Shown in pieces: positions 1 to 8,171 of a stretch of 64,000 nt of DNA; position 1 is the stretch's first letter; each line of letters opens with the position of its first letter. The translations under genes were made by a program, and so were the position numbers. Location: contig DATGLD010000026.1 in NCBI GenBank assembly GCA_035294305.1, positions 1-64,000 on the forward strand, read 5' to 3'. Source of the DNA: DASRBN01 sp035294305. Its GTDB lineage: Bacteria > Chloroflexota > Ktedonobacteria > Ktedonobacterales > Ktedonobacteraceae. Below the pieces are notes generated by a model. It was given only the letters and a program-made list of their open reading frames with translations. It did no database searches and had not been told where the DNA came from.

Positions 1-71
1 CCGCTCGTTTGGACCGGCCGCACGGCTTCCTCTTTGAATTCTCGCGTGTAGACTTTTTGGACCTTTGCCAT
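1..71 (-). CDS. IS3-type transposase OrfA, N-terminal fragment (runs off the left edge)
   Basis: The minus strand starts an open frame at 71 that reads MAKVQKVYTREFKEEAVRPV and continues past the window edge. This is the typical beginning of the helix-turn-helix OrfA of IS3-family transposases (pattern KxYxxEFKxEAV), which binds the element ends. The sequence AAAGGGGATC upstream gives a ribosome binding site. Only 23 codons are visible, so intactness and the presence of OrfB cannot be judged. Confidence 0.6.
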   Translation of the reverse strand, partial: MAKVQKVYTREFKEEAVRPVQTS

Positions 72-141
72 GATGATCCCCTTTCTGATTTGATCGAGTA
101 TATCTCAGCTTTGGGAACTCTATCAAATCGGGGCAGGGTCA
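72..141 (-). mobile_element. probable terminal end of the IS3-type element
   Basis: Upstream of the transposase start, the minus strand read inward from 141 begins TGACCCTGCCCCGATTTGAT. This resembles the TGA...CTGCCCC inverted ends of IS150-group IS3 elements. The other end lies outside the window, so the inverted repeat and target duplication cannot be confirmed. Positions 142-222 hold only a short palindrome (GAGAGACTGATCTCTC, about 178-193). Confidence 0.35.
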
Positions 142-222
142 GCCTATTTAGCCAGCATCCAGCATAGTTGGGGTCTTGAGAGACTGATCTCTCAGGGGAC
201 GGAAGTATAACTTCTAAAGCAT

Positions 223-891
223 TTAGGACGCACCTGCTGTTACTAAACGCTTAGAAGCCTCAGAGATAATAAAATCAACAAACGCACTAATTTCTGCAGC
301 AGCAACCTCTAATGAGCTACTATTCTTGATTATTTTAACCTGCTGGCGCTCAATCTGATACTCTCGTTCAAGGATATCAGCTAGAAGCTGTCCATCGTCT
401 TGATGGTAATATTTTTCAAAGATATAGTCGGAGACAGGATAATCGTCCTCATAGCGGGGGTCGGTTATGCGGTTTTCTATACGTTGCTTGCAGATAGCCA
501 GTTCAGTATCGAGGTAGAGGAAATAGGTATTTGGGTCTTGCAAAAATTCTTTACTAAACTGATGTAGAGCGCGCAGGTAATCGGCACGAGAAAATTCGAT
601 CAAAACAATCTCTTCTGTACCTGGCGCAGAGACATACGCTCTAATTTGCTGCTCCAACTTCTGCAGTGCAATATCGAATGCGGTGAGATCAATTACATCA
701 AAGCCGCCACCATCGGCAGGCTTAAATTGTTTGCGTGCACTGTCGTTTTCGAACATATTACGCAAAATCACATAATCATTATAATGGGATCTAGCGACCC
801 AATGCCTGTCTTCTGCGTAACCCTGAATATAACGCGCAACACTCGATTTTCCACTACCGGGCAGTCCCAGTATAAACAGGTAGACTCGCAT
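223..891 (-). CDS. P-loop nucleoside/nucleotide kinase-like protein (222 aa)
   Basis: The protein opens with a beta strand and a perfect Walker A motif, LGLPGSGKSS (about residues 8-17), as in small AAA_33 / adenylate-kinase-like P-loop proteins. An acidic-hydrophobic strand follows (EIVLIEFSRADYL, about 93-105), then YFLYLDTELAICKQRIENR, which looks like the strand plus arginine-rich lid of a kinase. The substrate cannot be deduced. The gene stands alone between the IS end and a divergent-looking spacer, and its start coincides with the first Met of the P-loop strand. Activity as a phosphotransferase is inferred from the fold only. Confidence 0.6.
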   Translation of the reverse strand: MRVYLFILGLPGSGKSSVARYIQGYAEDRHWVARSHYNDYVILRNMFENDSARKQFKPADGGGFDVIDLTAFDIALQKLEQQIRAYVSAPGTEEIVLIEFSRADYLRALHQFSKEFLQDPNTYFLYLDTELAICKQRIENRITDPRYEDDYPVSDYIFEKYYHQDDGQLLADILEREYQIERQQVKIIKNSSSLEVAAAEISAFVDFIISEASKRLVTAGAS

Positions 892-1091
892 ACAAAGCTC
901 TCCCCTTATGTCCTCGAACCATCTTCCATCCCTTGATAAGACTTGGAAATACTCGTTGCCATCTCCTTAAACCACGAGCACAGCAAGTGAATAGAATTGG
1001 TATCGGTAATTCAGTATTTTAGAAGTAATACGGACAATGAAGGTAAATAGTAACGCGGATTTGGGAGATTTACCTTGCTATGAATTGAGGT

Positions 1092-3206
1092 TCAGGTGGG
1101 AGTGGGCGGAGACCAGCGCCTGTAAGTCCATATCTCAGGGTCCCAGCTAATAATGCAATTCCCTCCTTCACGTTGCCCACGCGTCAGACTCTCCTCGATA
1201 TTTTCCATAATCAAAACTCTTGTTTTCGTTATCGCAATCTCAGCAGGGTAGCGCTGTAGAATTTCCTTTAACTTTACATAGGGATAAGACTGTACTCCAA
1301 GCCGTATAGTTACATTGGGAAGTTCTAATAGATCTTCTGGTGAGAGCTGGGGGTACGCTGATACACCACGAGCATCAATACGATAATCGCCTCCTAGCCG
1401 CCGCAAACGGTCGGCAAGGTACCGTGCATCTTCAAGAGTCATGCCCTTTAAAAGCAGATAGTAACTATCGGCATTCACATGATATCGCTTGATCTGCTCA
1501 TTCTTTGATTCAAGGCGTAGTTGTCCTTGTATCCGCGAACCAACCGCCCGGCTCAGATTTCTTGCTACGCGATTACCATACTTTGTAGCTAAACCACTCA
1601 AATTATCGATATCTATATCGACAAAAGAAAGCACATCGGCAGGATTCAACTCGTTGATATCTCGTCTATGGATATCAGCGAGGATCGCTTCGACATCGTT
1701 GATAAACTCATCTTCAGGTAAGAATTCCTTAAAAGAGATATCCACAAGCCCTGGATCAACGATCAGGTCACTGAGCTTACCTGTTACCTGGCTGCGGGCC
1801 TGATACGTTGCTAACAGTTCCTCCATCATTCTCGTTATCACACGCAAAACGCGTTGGTCTTCTTTTGAAAATGCATCCTCGTGCTCTGAGGAGACATAGA
1901 GGCAGGCGATAGCAAGGCCATCTCGTCCCGCAATCGGGATGGCGATTGCGGAACGCGTTGATCGTTCGAACTCCCAATAGGCAAGCACAGGGTCCTGGGG
2001 GGTGATATTTGACCGGTAGACGATATGGCCACTCCGATAGGCCCTGAATGTCAGGCCCGGATTGTTGTCAGAAAGCACATAAGTATCAACGTGAATAGGC
2101 GCCGCCTTACTGTGCGCTCGTACAACCAGGTTATTTTTTTGAAGGGGCAGTGAAATGTCTCGAGACAAAAAGAGATTACAAAACCACCAGCGATCAGCGC
2201 CGTTCGCTGTTTTCCCTCCCAATTCAATTACTATATTCGCAAGATTATTTAATATCTCGTCAGGAGAAGTTACTTTGTTCGTGAAATCGGTAACCTGATA
2301 GAGCCAATCATGCATCTCATAGTCGAAGCAAGGACGCCACTTCTCGATATTCTCATAAAGCAAGTCTACGAGACGACCGATAGTTTTCACAAGTGCAGCG
2401 CTAAGCCTTAAAGATCTGGCTCCCCTCTGCACAATAATCAGCACATTATCCTGGCTTACATAATTTTCCAACCGCTGTTGCCCTACCGGCCGCAGAAACT
2501 CTATACGGAAGTCACTTGGATAATCAAAAGTAAGCGCGGTATCAAGAAAGGCGTAAAACGTATGATTCCAACCCAACCAACCAACTAGACAAGGTCCTAC
2601 TGCTGATAGATCGCCCGGAGTACGTACAATTGCGGAAACATTTTTCCTCTCGAGCGGCAATATGAAACCGGCGAGTGTATCAGGAATATCTTCACAAATC
2701 AGCATGAGAGATAATCGCAGGGCTTGTGCCGTGAAGTAACGCCAGAACTCTCCTTGATCCAGACTTTTGAGACGCTTCTCCAGAGACAGGTGCTCAACTT
2801 CCTGTACCTGCCTGCCACTTTGAGCAGTAACGTGCGCAAGCTGGCTCTGCTGCTCGCTCAAGACCTGTTTCCAGATTACATCGATATTGCGCGGAATCTC
2901 GTTGAGCCCATAATTATGATCCATTAATTCTCGGATCAGTGCCAGCTTATCAAGCTCGTCGGGTGAATATTGCCGATGACCAGCTGAGGTCTTGCCGTCT
3001 TGCGACAGCTCAGGTCTATCAGCCCTGAGCAAGCCACGCCTTTCCCATTCCCTCAACTGGTTTTCAGTAAAACCGAACAGGCTGGCGGCGCGGCTGATGG
3101 TCACTGTCACGCGAGCGCGCGCATGGAGAATACGCTCCTGAACGCGCCTTTGCACCTCGCTATTTTGCAGATACTCCTTGATACGTTCTACATCTGGCTG
3201 ATGCAT
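1092..3206 (-). CDS. MerR-type DNA-binding regulator with GAF and degenerate GGDEF-like domains (704 aa)
   Basis: Residues about 33-110 form a MerR winged helix (ISRAASLFGFTENQLREWER, then GHRQYSPDELDKLALIREL). Residues about 130-290 resemble a DICT-like sensory region. A GAF domain follows (about 310-480; it ends in DAFSKEDQRVLRVITRMMEE, the usual GAF exit helix). Residues about 535-690 look like a nucleotide-cyclase fold (VLSFVDIDIDNLSGLATKYG) but the GGDEF signature is replaced by NADSYYLLLKG, so cyclase activity is unlikely. The start has the ribosome site TTAGGAGA. It is probably a cytoplasmic ligand-sensing transcription factor; its targets are unknown. Positions 892-1091, downstream of it, show nothing recognisable. 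Confidence 0.7.
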   Translation of the reverse strand: MHQPDVERIKEYLQNSEVQRRVQERILHARARVTVTISRAASLFGFTENQLREWERRGLLRADRPELSQDGKTSAGHRQYSPDELDKLALIRELMDHNYGLNEIPRNIDVIWKQVLSEQQSQLAHVTAQSGRQVQEVEHLSLEKRLKSLDQGEFWRYFTAQALRLSLMLICEDIPDTLAGFILPLERKNVSAIVRTPGDLSAVGPCLVGWLGWNHTFYAFLDTALTFDYPSDFRIEFLRPVGQQRLENYVSQDNVLIIVQRGARSLRLSAALVKTIGRLVDLLYENIEKWRPCFDYEMHDWLYQVTDFTNKVTSPDEILNNLANIVIELGGKTANGADRWWFCNLFLSRDISLPLQKNNLVVRAHSKAAPIHVDTYVLSDNNPGLTFRAYRSGHIVYRSNITPQDPVLAYWEFERSTRSAIAIPIAGRDGLAIACLYVSSEHEDAFSKEDQRVLRVITRMMEELLATYQARSQVTGKLSDLIVDPGLVDISFKEFLPEDEFINDVEAILADIHRRDINELNPADVLSFVDIDIDNLSGLATKYGNRVARNLSRAVGSRIQGQLRLESKNEQIKRYHVNADSYYLLLKGMTLEDARYLADRLRRLGGDYRIDARGVSAYPQLSPEDLLELPNVTIRLGVQSYPYVKLKEILQRYPAEIAITKTRVLIMENIEESLTRGQREGGNCIISWDPEIWTYRRWSPPTPT

Positions 3207-3691
3207 GGCTGTCTCCTAAGAAGACTTCATACTACTATTGCATTTTCATTGGAATGAACATATATTATTGACGCTTTTCCGCGATATTTCTTGCATAGAA
3301 ATCTCTCTTGATAGAATTACTCGCCAGCTTACCTGCTTTCATCAAGCTACATCCAAGAAAAGCTCACTTCAAGCAACATAAAATCCTGATCTATTCTACC
3401 TTTTTCACGGAATGCTGTCAAGAACCGACCTTCGTAATAATTTCAATCTGCCAGGCAGAGAATTGTTAACGAAATCTTCAAACTCATCTCTTCTATTATA
3501 TTGAACTATCTTGATTTGATTTGGTACATTTTGTTACGTTTTAATTAATGAAGACAAAATAAAATCAGAATTTTGTATTAAAAATCCTGATATACGAAGA
3601 TTTCTGATATTATCGCAAATATTCTAGTATTGCCCTTCTCATAACTTCTTGTTATCATTCACAGAATCCCAAAAATTCTAATGAAAAGAGC
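3207..3691. other. AT-rich divergent intergenic region
   Basis: This stretch separates the minus-strand MerR regulator from the plus-strand sigma-like gene. It is clearly more AT-rich than the flanking genes and has stop codons in all frames. I find no RNA gene or long inverted repeat. Together with the promoter at 3692-3720 and the untranslated leader to 3883 it forms a gene-free stretch of almost 700 bases. Confidence 0.6.
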
Positions 3692-3720
3692 TTGACTTTC
3701 TTCGTTTTCTTGACTATATT
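3692..3720 (+). promoter_or_regulatory. sigma-70-type promoter of the sigma-like gene
   Basis: TTGACT at 3692-3697, a 17-base spacer and TATATT at 3715-3720 form a near-consensus housekeeping promoter. Transcription would start near 3727, leaving an AT-rich leader of about 155 bases before the start codon at 3884. Confidence 0.7.
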
Positions 3721-3883
3721 TTTCTTGTAAATGAGAAAATATGGTATATCGCAAAAATATTAGACATATCCCGTTGGTTCATCTTAACTTAATTGGGACA
3801 ACTCGAGGCAATTTCGCAAATCAAGTCCTTTTAGAGCGTCAAAAATCTGCGGCATCTCAGATTTTCTATAGGAGTACAGACAG

Positions 3884-4564
3884 ATGAACACCTTCTGCCA
3901 TCCATACGAAACCGTTACGAGCGAGCAGGCTAGAGACAATAGTTGGAGCCTTCTTTATACCAGGCTGCTCCCCATTGTCAATCACTGGGTTTACAATGCC
4001 CATCTCAATTCCTGGTATGGGCAGGAGAGTGATGTGGCATGGGATATCGTACTTTTTGCTGTTGGACGTACATTTGAGTACTCTTTAAAAGCCCGATATG
4101 ATGGTGTAGCTATCATCTCGCTAGAAAGGTTGAGCATCAGAATTGCCAGGAATCATTTTTTAGACCGGGTTCGAAAGGAGAGCAGGCTGACTCGTTTTGA
4201 CCAGGACGATTGCTTAGCCGCAGGGCAAATCAAGCTAGACAACCTGGTCGACCCGGCAGAATTAGCGTTCGATACTGTGTACACCAGCTGGCTCTTTACG
4301 AAGATTGCGCATGTGGTAGCCGGATTCCCGGCGGCGACACGCGATGCGCTCTTAATAGACCTGGCCAATCGCATGTCCTTTGAAGATGGGCAACCAACAG
4401 CACTGCAACGGGCTTTTTTAGACGTAGGGATTCGCCTGCAGGACTATCAGGGATTGCTTCCGAATGATCCGGTGGCAAAAAGCAGGCATGCGTCCCTGCT
4501 CACCCTGGCGTACAAGCGGCTCGTACAAGTACTTTGTCTTCGACAAAACGACCTGGCAGCGTAG
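3884..4564 (+). CDS. RNA polymerase sigma-factor-like protein (226 aa)
   Basis: Residues about 45-115 contain an acidic helix (WYGQESDVAWDIVLFAVGRT), then ISLERLSIRIARNHFLDRVR and KESRLTRFDQDD. This resembles sigma region 2 of ECF-type factors (the -10 binding helices followed by a basic helix and linker). The C-terminal half is helical (FPAATRDALLIDLANRMS, about 148-165), where region 4 would be, but no clear helix-turn-helix is visible. The ribosome site is TAGGAGTAC. A strong promoter and a leader of about 155 bases precede it. No anti-sigma gene with a recognisable zinc motif follows, only a two-span membrane protein. Sigma function is an inference from this pattern. Confidence 0.45.
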   Translation: MNTFCHPYETVTSEQARDNSWSLLYTRLLPIVNHWVYNAHLNSWYGQESDVAWDIVLFAVGRTFEYSLKARYDGVAIISLERLSIRIARNHFLDRVRKESRLTRFDQDDCLAAGQIKLDNLVDPAELAFDTVYTSWLFTKIAHVVAGFPAATRDALLIDLANRMSFEDGQPTALQRAFLDVGIRLQDYQGLLPNDPVAKSRHASLLTLAYKRLVQVLCLRQNDLAA

Positions 4565-4690
4565 ATATTTTGGTGTAGGTGTCTTTCTTCGTTATTGTTT
4601 GTTGTGAGCCCGACAGTATGCCTGCTGACAACGAGATCACTGGCTAACCTAAAAATCGGGTTCAGACTCCACAAGCAAAAGGAGGCAGCA

Positions 4691-4990
4691 ATGAGAAAAA
4701 TACATCGTTCAACATTGACTAAGCTGTTCTTCTTAGTGCTAATAATTGATGCGGTCCTTGTTTTGATCCTGGCGGGACTCGTTCTTAATGCTTTCGTCGC
4801 AAGAACAGGATTGACACCAGAACTGATAGCCTGGGTCGCCGGCTACATCAGTTTTATGATCGTTTCGTCGATAGTGCTGTTTGTCCTTGTTATTGTGACG
4901 GTCAGCATTCGCATGAAAGACGCGCAACACTATGAGGAGATACAACGCCGTAGGCGGGAAATGGATTTGAAAAGACGGGCCGACCTTTAA
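4691..4990 (+). CDS. small two-helix membrane protein (99 aa)
   Basis: I chose the ATG at 4691 because AAAAGGAGGCAGCA lies directly upstream; the frame stays open further 5' but without a ribosome site. The protein has a basic start (MRKIHRSTLTK), two hydrophobic spans (about residues 10-33 and 48-72), and a charged tail (MKDAQHYEEIQRRRREMDLK) likely in the cytoplasm. No family is recognised. It follows the sigma-like gene by about 125 bases and might be its membrane partner, as anti-sigma factors often are, but this rests on position alone. Confidence 0.6.
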   Translation: MRKIHRSTLTKLFFLVLIIDAVLVLILAGLVLNAFVARTGLTPELIAWVAGYISFMIVSSIVLFVLVIVTVSIRMKDAQHYEEIQRRRREMDLKRRADL

Positions 4991-5053
4991 TAGAAGGTCT
5001 TACCGCTTCATAAGCGTAGCAGAACGCAGGCCATCTGATTTGCCTGTACCCTA

Positions 5054-5593
5054 CTACGCAACCTTGAAGCCTGGTACCCATGCTGCTGATAGGTGAAGCA
5101 TATTCGCTTCCGACAAAACGATCTCGATCAGCTTTTCCTGTATCCCTCGCAGATCCACTTCTTCGCACCATGCTACAAGTTCGCTTTGCCTCTGAACTGC
5201 GTACGTCGCCAACCAGCGCTTGTAATCATCTCCAGGAGTGGCGATGCCGAAAGTGAGACCTGCCGTATTTCTCACTTTCGCGGATGCCCCTCTCGCCGAG
5301 CTCCAGGCATATATGAAGAAGAGCTGATGCGGCTCTAATGATACAAATGGGCGATTCCAGATTTCCTGGACTGCCAGGATTGTACCGGCCTGATCTTCAA
5401 AAGAAGCCGGTTCGATCTCCTGGATCGAACGCCGAAATCGGGGCAATGGATTATGTCTGAGTACCGCAAAAGGGATAAAGCCAGAAGTCAGCCCGGTGAT
5501 GGTCGTCCGTATATATACGATGCGCGGCGACCAGGATAGCACAGGCTGTCTGGTTACCTCTTCAGCAGAAGAACAATCCGTATACTGAACCAT
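5054..5593 (-). CDS. uncharacterised protein (179 aa)
   Basis: The frame runs from the ATG at 5593 with AAAAGGAAGTGCA upstream as a ribosome site. The protein is soluble, with no signal peptide and no membrane span. It has regular charged helices near the C-terminus (KRWLATYAVQRQSELVAWC and IQEKLIEIVLSEANMLHL). I recognise no family. It stands alone, convergent with the 99-residue membrane protein and separated from the ABC exporter by about 340 bases. Confidence 0.5.
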   Translation of the reverse strand: MVQYTDCSSAEEVTRQPVLSWSPRIVYIRTTITGLTSGFIPFAVLRHNPLPRFRRSIQEIEPASFEDQAGTILAVQEIWNRPFVSLEPHQLFFIYAWSSARGASAKVRNTAGLTFGIATPGDDYKRWLATYAVQRQSELVAWCEEVDLRGIQEKLIEIVLSEANMLHLSAAWVPGFKVA

Positions 5594-5935
5594 TGCACTT
5601 CCTTTTCATTTTATAGACATCTTTTGTATTCCTCTATCGACCTGTATCAAAGCCCGCACAGGGTAGCTGCCCGTTTGTGATAAAATAGAAGTGTTTTCTA
5701 GCATCCATTGCCACAAAAGGACAACACGTGCAAACCTGTTCCTCCGGCTACCTCCAGCAGCCACAGGCAGGCTGTTACCCAAATTAATTCTGCCTCCATG
5801 CCTGTCAGAATTTACAGGGTCGCAAACTGTCCACACAGACGGTGTAATCAGCCGGGGAATTGTTTATACTAGTGGAATATGACCCGGTACATGAGAAAAA
5901 TTGAATGTATGAGAAAAGTTTTTTAGGAGCACTCT
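5594..5935. other. intergenic region upstream of the ABC exporter
   Basis: No convincing gene lies here; the short frames on both strands overlap each other and lack ribosome sites. Possible -10 elements are TGATAAAAT (5678-5686, extended type) and TATACT (5865-5870), but neither has a good -35 box at 17 bases. Confidence 0.4.
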
Positions 5936-7915
5936 ATGGCATTTCATGGAATGGGCGGCGGAATGGCCGCCTATGCCGAAGAACAGAAAAAACGGGGGCG
6001 TAAGACCGACTCACGAACCGTGCGGCGCGTGGCACAGGCCTTTAGCCCCTATAAATTTCAGATCGTACTCGTATTGATCGCTATCATCCTCACAACCGTG
6101 TTGGGGCTTGTCAACCCGTTCTTGATCCAGTTCATTTTTGATGATGCGATTGGAAAACGCAACCTGAACCTGCTGGTCATCTTCGTTGGTATCATGATCA
6201 TTATGCCCATTATTACCGGCATTATCGGCGTTGGGCAAACATACCTGAACAACGTGATCGGCCAGCAGGTGATGCGCGATTTTCGCAATAAACTGTATGA
6301 ACATTTGCAGAGCCTGTCGCTGCGCTTCTTTACTTCCACCAAGACCGGTGAGATCCAGTCGCGTTTATCAAACGACGTAGGCGGAGTACAGGGCGTCGTG
6401 ACGAATACGGCGACGAGCATCGTTTCTAATGTTTCCACGGCGCTGAGCACAATCATCGCCATGCTCTTCATCAGCCCGTTGTTGACGCTGATATCGCTCG
6501 GCCTCTTGCCGATCTTTTTATGGATCACCTACAAGGTCGGCAACGTGCGCAGGGTGACGAGTAAGGAAACCCAGCAGAGCATGGCGGCGCTCACCGCTAT
6601 GATGCAGGAGACGCTCTCGGTCAGTGGCATTTTGTTGAGCAAGACCTTTGGGCGCCAGAAATACGCCCAGGAGCGCTTCGAGAAAGAGAATCAAAACTTG
6701 ACCAACCTGGAAGTGCGCCAGCAGATGATTGGCCGCTGGTTCTTCATGTTCATCGGTACCTTTTTCTCGATCACTCCGGCGGTAGTGTACCTGGTTGCTG
6801 GCTGGCAAATTATCAATAATCCGCTGCACTCAGGAATTACCCTTGGTGGCATCGTGGCCTTTACGACGCTGCAGAGCAGGTTGTTCTTCCCCATAGGGCA
6901 ATTGCTGAACATACAGGTAGACATCCAGGGAGCGCTGGCGCTGTTTGATCGCATCTTTGAATACCTGGACCTGCCAATTGATATACAGGATTCGCCCAAT
7001 CCTCTTCGCCTGACGAATGATGACGTGCGCGGCGAGATTACATTCAACGACGTCTCGTTCACCTACAAGCGCGATGAGGCCATTAGTAGCCTGATCGGCC
7101 TGGATATCAATGGCAAAACAAATGGCGACAGCAAAGGTAATGGCAAAGAGGATAAGCCGGTCGTAGCGGTGCCGGTGACGATGACCGAGCAAGTCCTGGA
7201 AACCACGGACCGTTCGACGCTGAACCATGTTTCATTCGACATCCAGCCGGGGCAACTGGCCGCCCTTGTGGGGCCAAGTGGCGCGGGCAAGACGACGATC
7301 ACCTATCTCGTTCCCCGTCTCTATGACGTGGACAGCGGCTCGGTGGAAATCGATGGGCATAATGTCAAGGACATTGCGTTGTCCTCGCTGGGCGATATCA
7401 TCGGCGTGGTGACGCAGGAGACATACCTGTTCAATGCTTCTATCCGCGAAAACTTACTATACGCGCGCCTGGATGCGACCGAGGAAGAGATGATCGCGGC
7501 GGCAAAGGCCGCGGCCATTCATGACCGCATTATGGAACTCGATGATGGCTATGATACGCTGGTCGGCGAGCGCGGCTTCAAGCTCTCTGGCGGCGAGAAG
7601 CAGCGTATCGCCATCGCCCGTGTCATTCTCAAGAATCCGCGCATCCTGATCCTGGATGAGGCGACCAGCGCGCTCGATACGCACTCCGAGCGCCTGATCC
7701 AGGCCGCTTTGGAGCCCTTGATGAAGAATCGCACCACGCTGGCAATCGCGCACCGCCTCTCGACCATCCTGGCGGCAGACGTGATCCTGGTAGTGGACCA
7801 CGGCGAAATCGTGGAGCGCGGCACCCACGAAGAACTGCTGGAACGCAACGGCCTCTACGCGAAGTTGTATAACGAGCAGTTCTCCCAAATTGCGCAGGAA
7901 GAGATGGTGATATAG
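5936..7915 (+). CDS. ABC exporter, fused membrane and ATPase domains (659 aa)
   Basis: This is a half-transporter of the MsbA/LmrA type. Residues about 35-340 carry six membrane spans of the exporter fold, including the coupling-helix region MRDFRNKLYEHLQSLSLRFF. The ATPase domain shows Walker A GPSGAGKTT (about 447-455), Q-loop VVTQETYLF, signature LSGGEKQRIAIA, Walker B ILILDEATSALD and switch histidine AIAHRL. It probably works as a homodimer exporting lipid, drug or peptide. The ATPase domain is odd: between FTYKRDEAI and TLNHVSFDIQPG lies an extra stretch of about 45 residues, rich in Asn, Gly and Lys (NGKTNGDSKGNGKEDK). The ribosome site is TTTAGGAGCACTCT. A hairpin follows the stop. 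Confidence 0.9.
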   Translation: MAFHGMGGGMAAYAEEQKKRGRKTDSRTVRRVAQAFSPYKFQIVLVLIAIILTTVLGLVNPFLIQFIFDDAIGKRNLNLLVIFVGIMIIMPIITGIIGVGQTYLNNVIGQQVMRDFRNKLYEHLQSLSLRFFTSTKTGEIQSRLSNDVGGVQGVVTNTATSIVSNVSTALSTIIAMLFISPLLTLISLGLLPIFLWITYKVGNVRRVTSKETQQSMAALTAMMQETLSVSGILLSKTFGRQKYAQERFEKENQNLTNLEVRQQMIGRWFFMFIGTFFSITPAVVYLVAGWQIINNPLHSGITLGGIVAFTTLQSRLFFPIGQLLNIQVDIQGALALFDRIFEYLDLPIDIQDSPNPLRLTNDDVRGEITFNDVSFTYKRDEAISSLIGLDINGKTNGDSKGNGKEDKPVVAVPVTMTEQVLETTDRSTLNHVSFDIQPGQLAALVGPSGAGKTTITYLVPRLYDVDSGSVEIDGHNVKDIALSSLGDIIGVVTQETYLFNASIRENLLYARLDATEEEMIAAAKAAAIHDRIMELDDGYDTLVGERGFKLSGGEKQRIAIARVILKNPRILILDEATSALDTHSERLIQAALEPLMKNRTTLAIAHRLSTILAADVILVVDHGEIVERGTHEELLERNGLYAKLYNEQFSQIAQEEMVI

Positions 7916-7937
7916 AACAATTTGCCGCAAACGGAGC

Positions 7938-7985
7938 GCTTGAGTGTTGTGTGGTACAACTTAATGCATCACACGACACTCAAGC
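7938..7985 (+). terminator. probable terminator hairpin between the ABC exporter and valS
   Basis: The arms 7938-7953 (GCTTGAGTGTTGTGTG) and 7970-7985 pair over 16 bases with a single G-U pair and a 16-base loop. A T-rich stretch (ACCCTATTTTCTTTCC) follows. It sits between convergent genes and could end transcription from either side. The U-tract is interrupted, so the efficiency is uncertain. Confidence 0.6.
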
Positions 7986-8171
7986 ACCCTATTTTCTTTC
8001 CAAACCTTTCAAGAACCATGTGCTTCCCCCTTCAGTAATTACTACGAACCAATCTTCTTTCAATTAAAACTGTCCCCTTCGTCAGACACACCTGCGAATG
8101 TTCGTCTCTCATGCCAAAACGAGGGAGGGCTGTCGATTTTGCGACCTGAGTGATTACCTTAAGCATTACTA

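Noticed and set aside
5606..5882. Two overlapping short frames on opposite strands upstream of the ABC exporter
   Set aside because: Neither has a ribosome site or a plausible protein composition, and they contradict each other.
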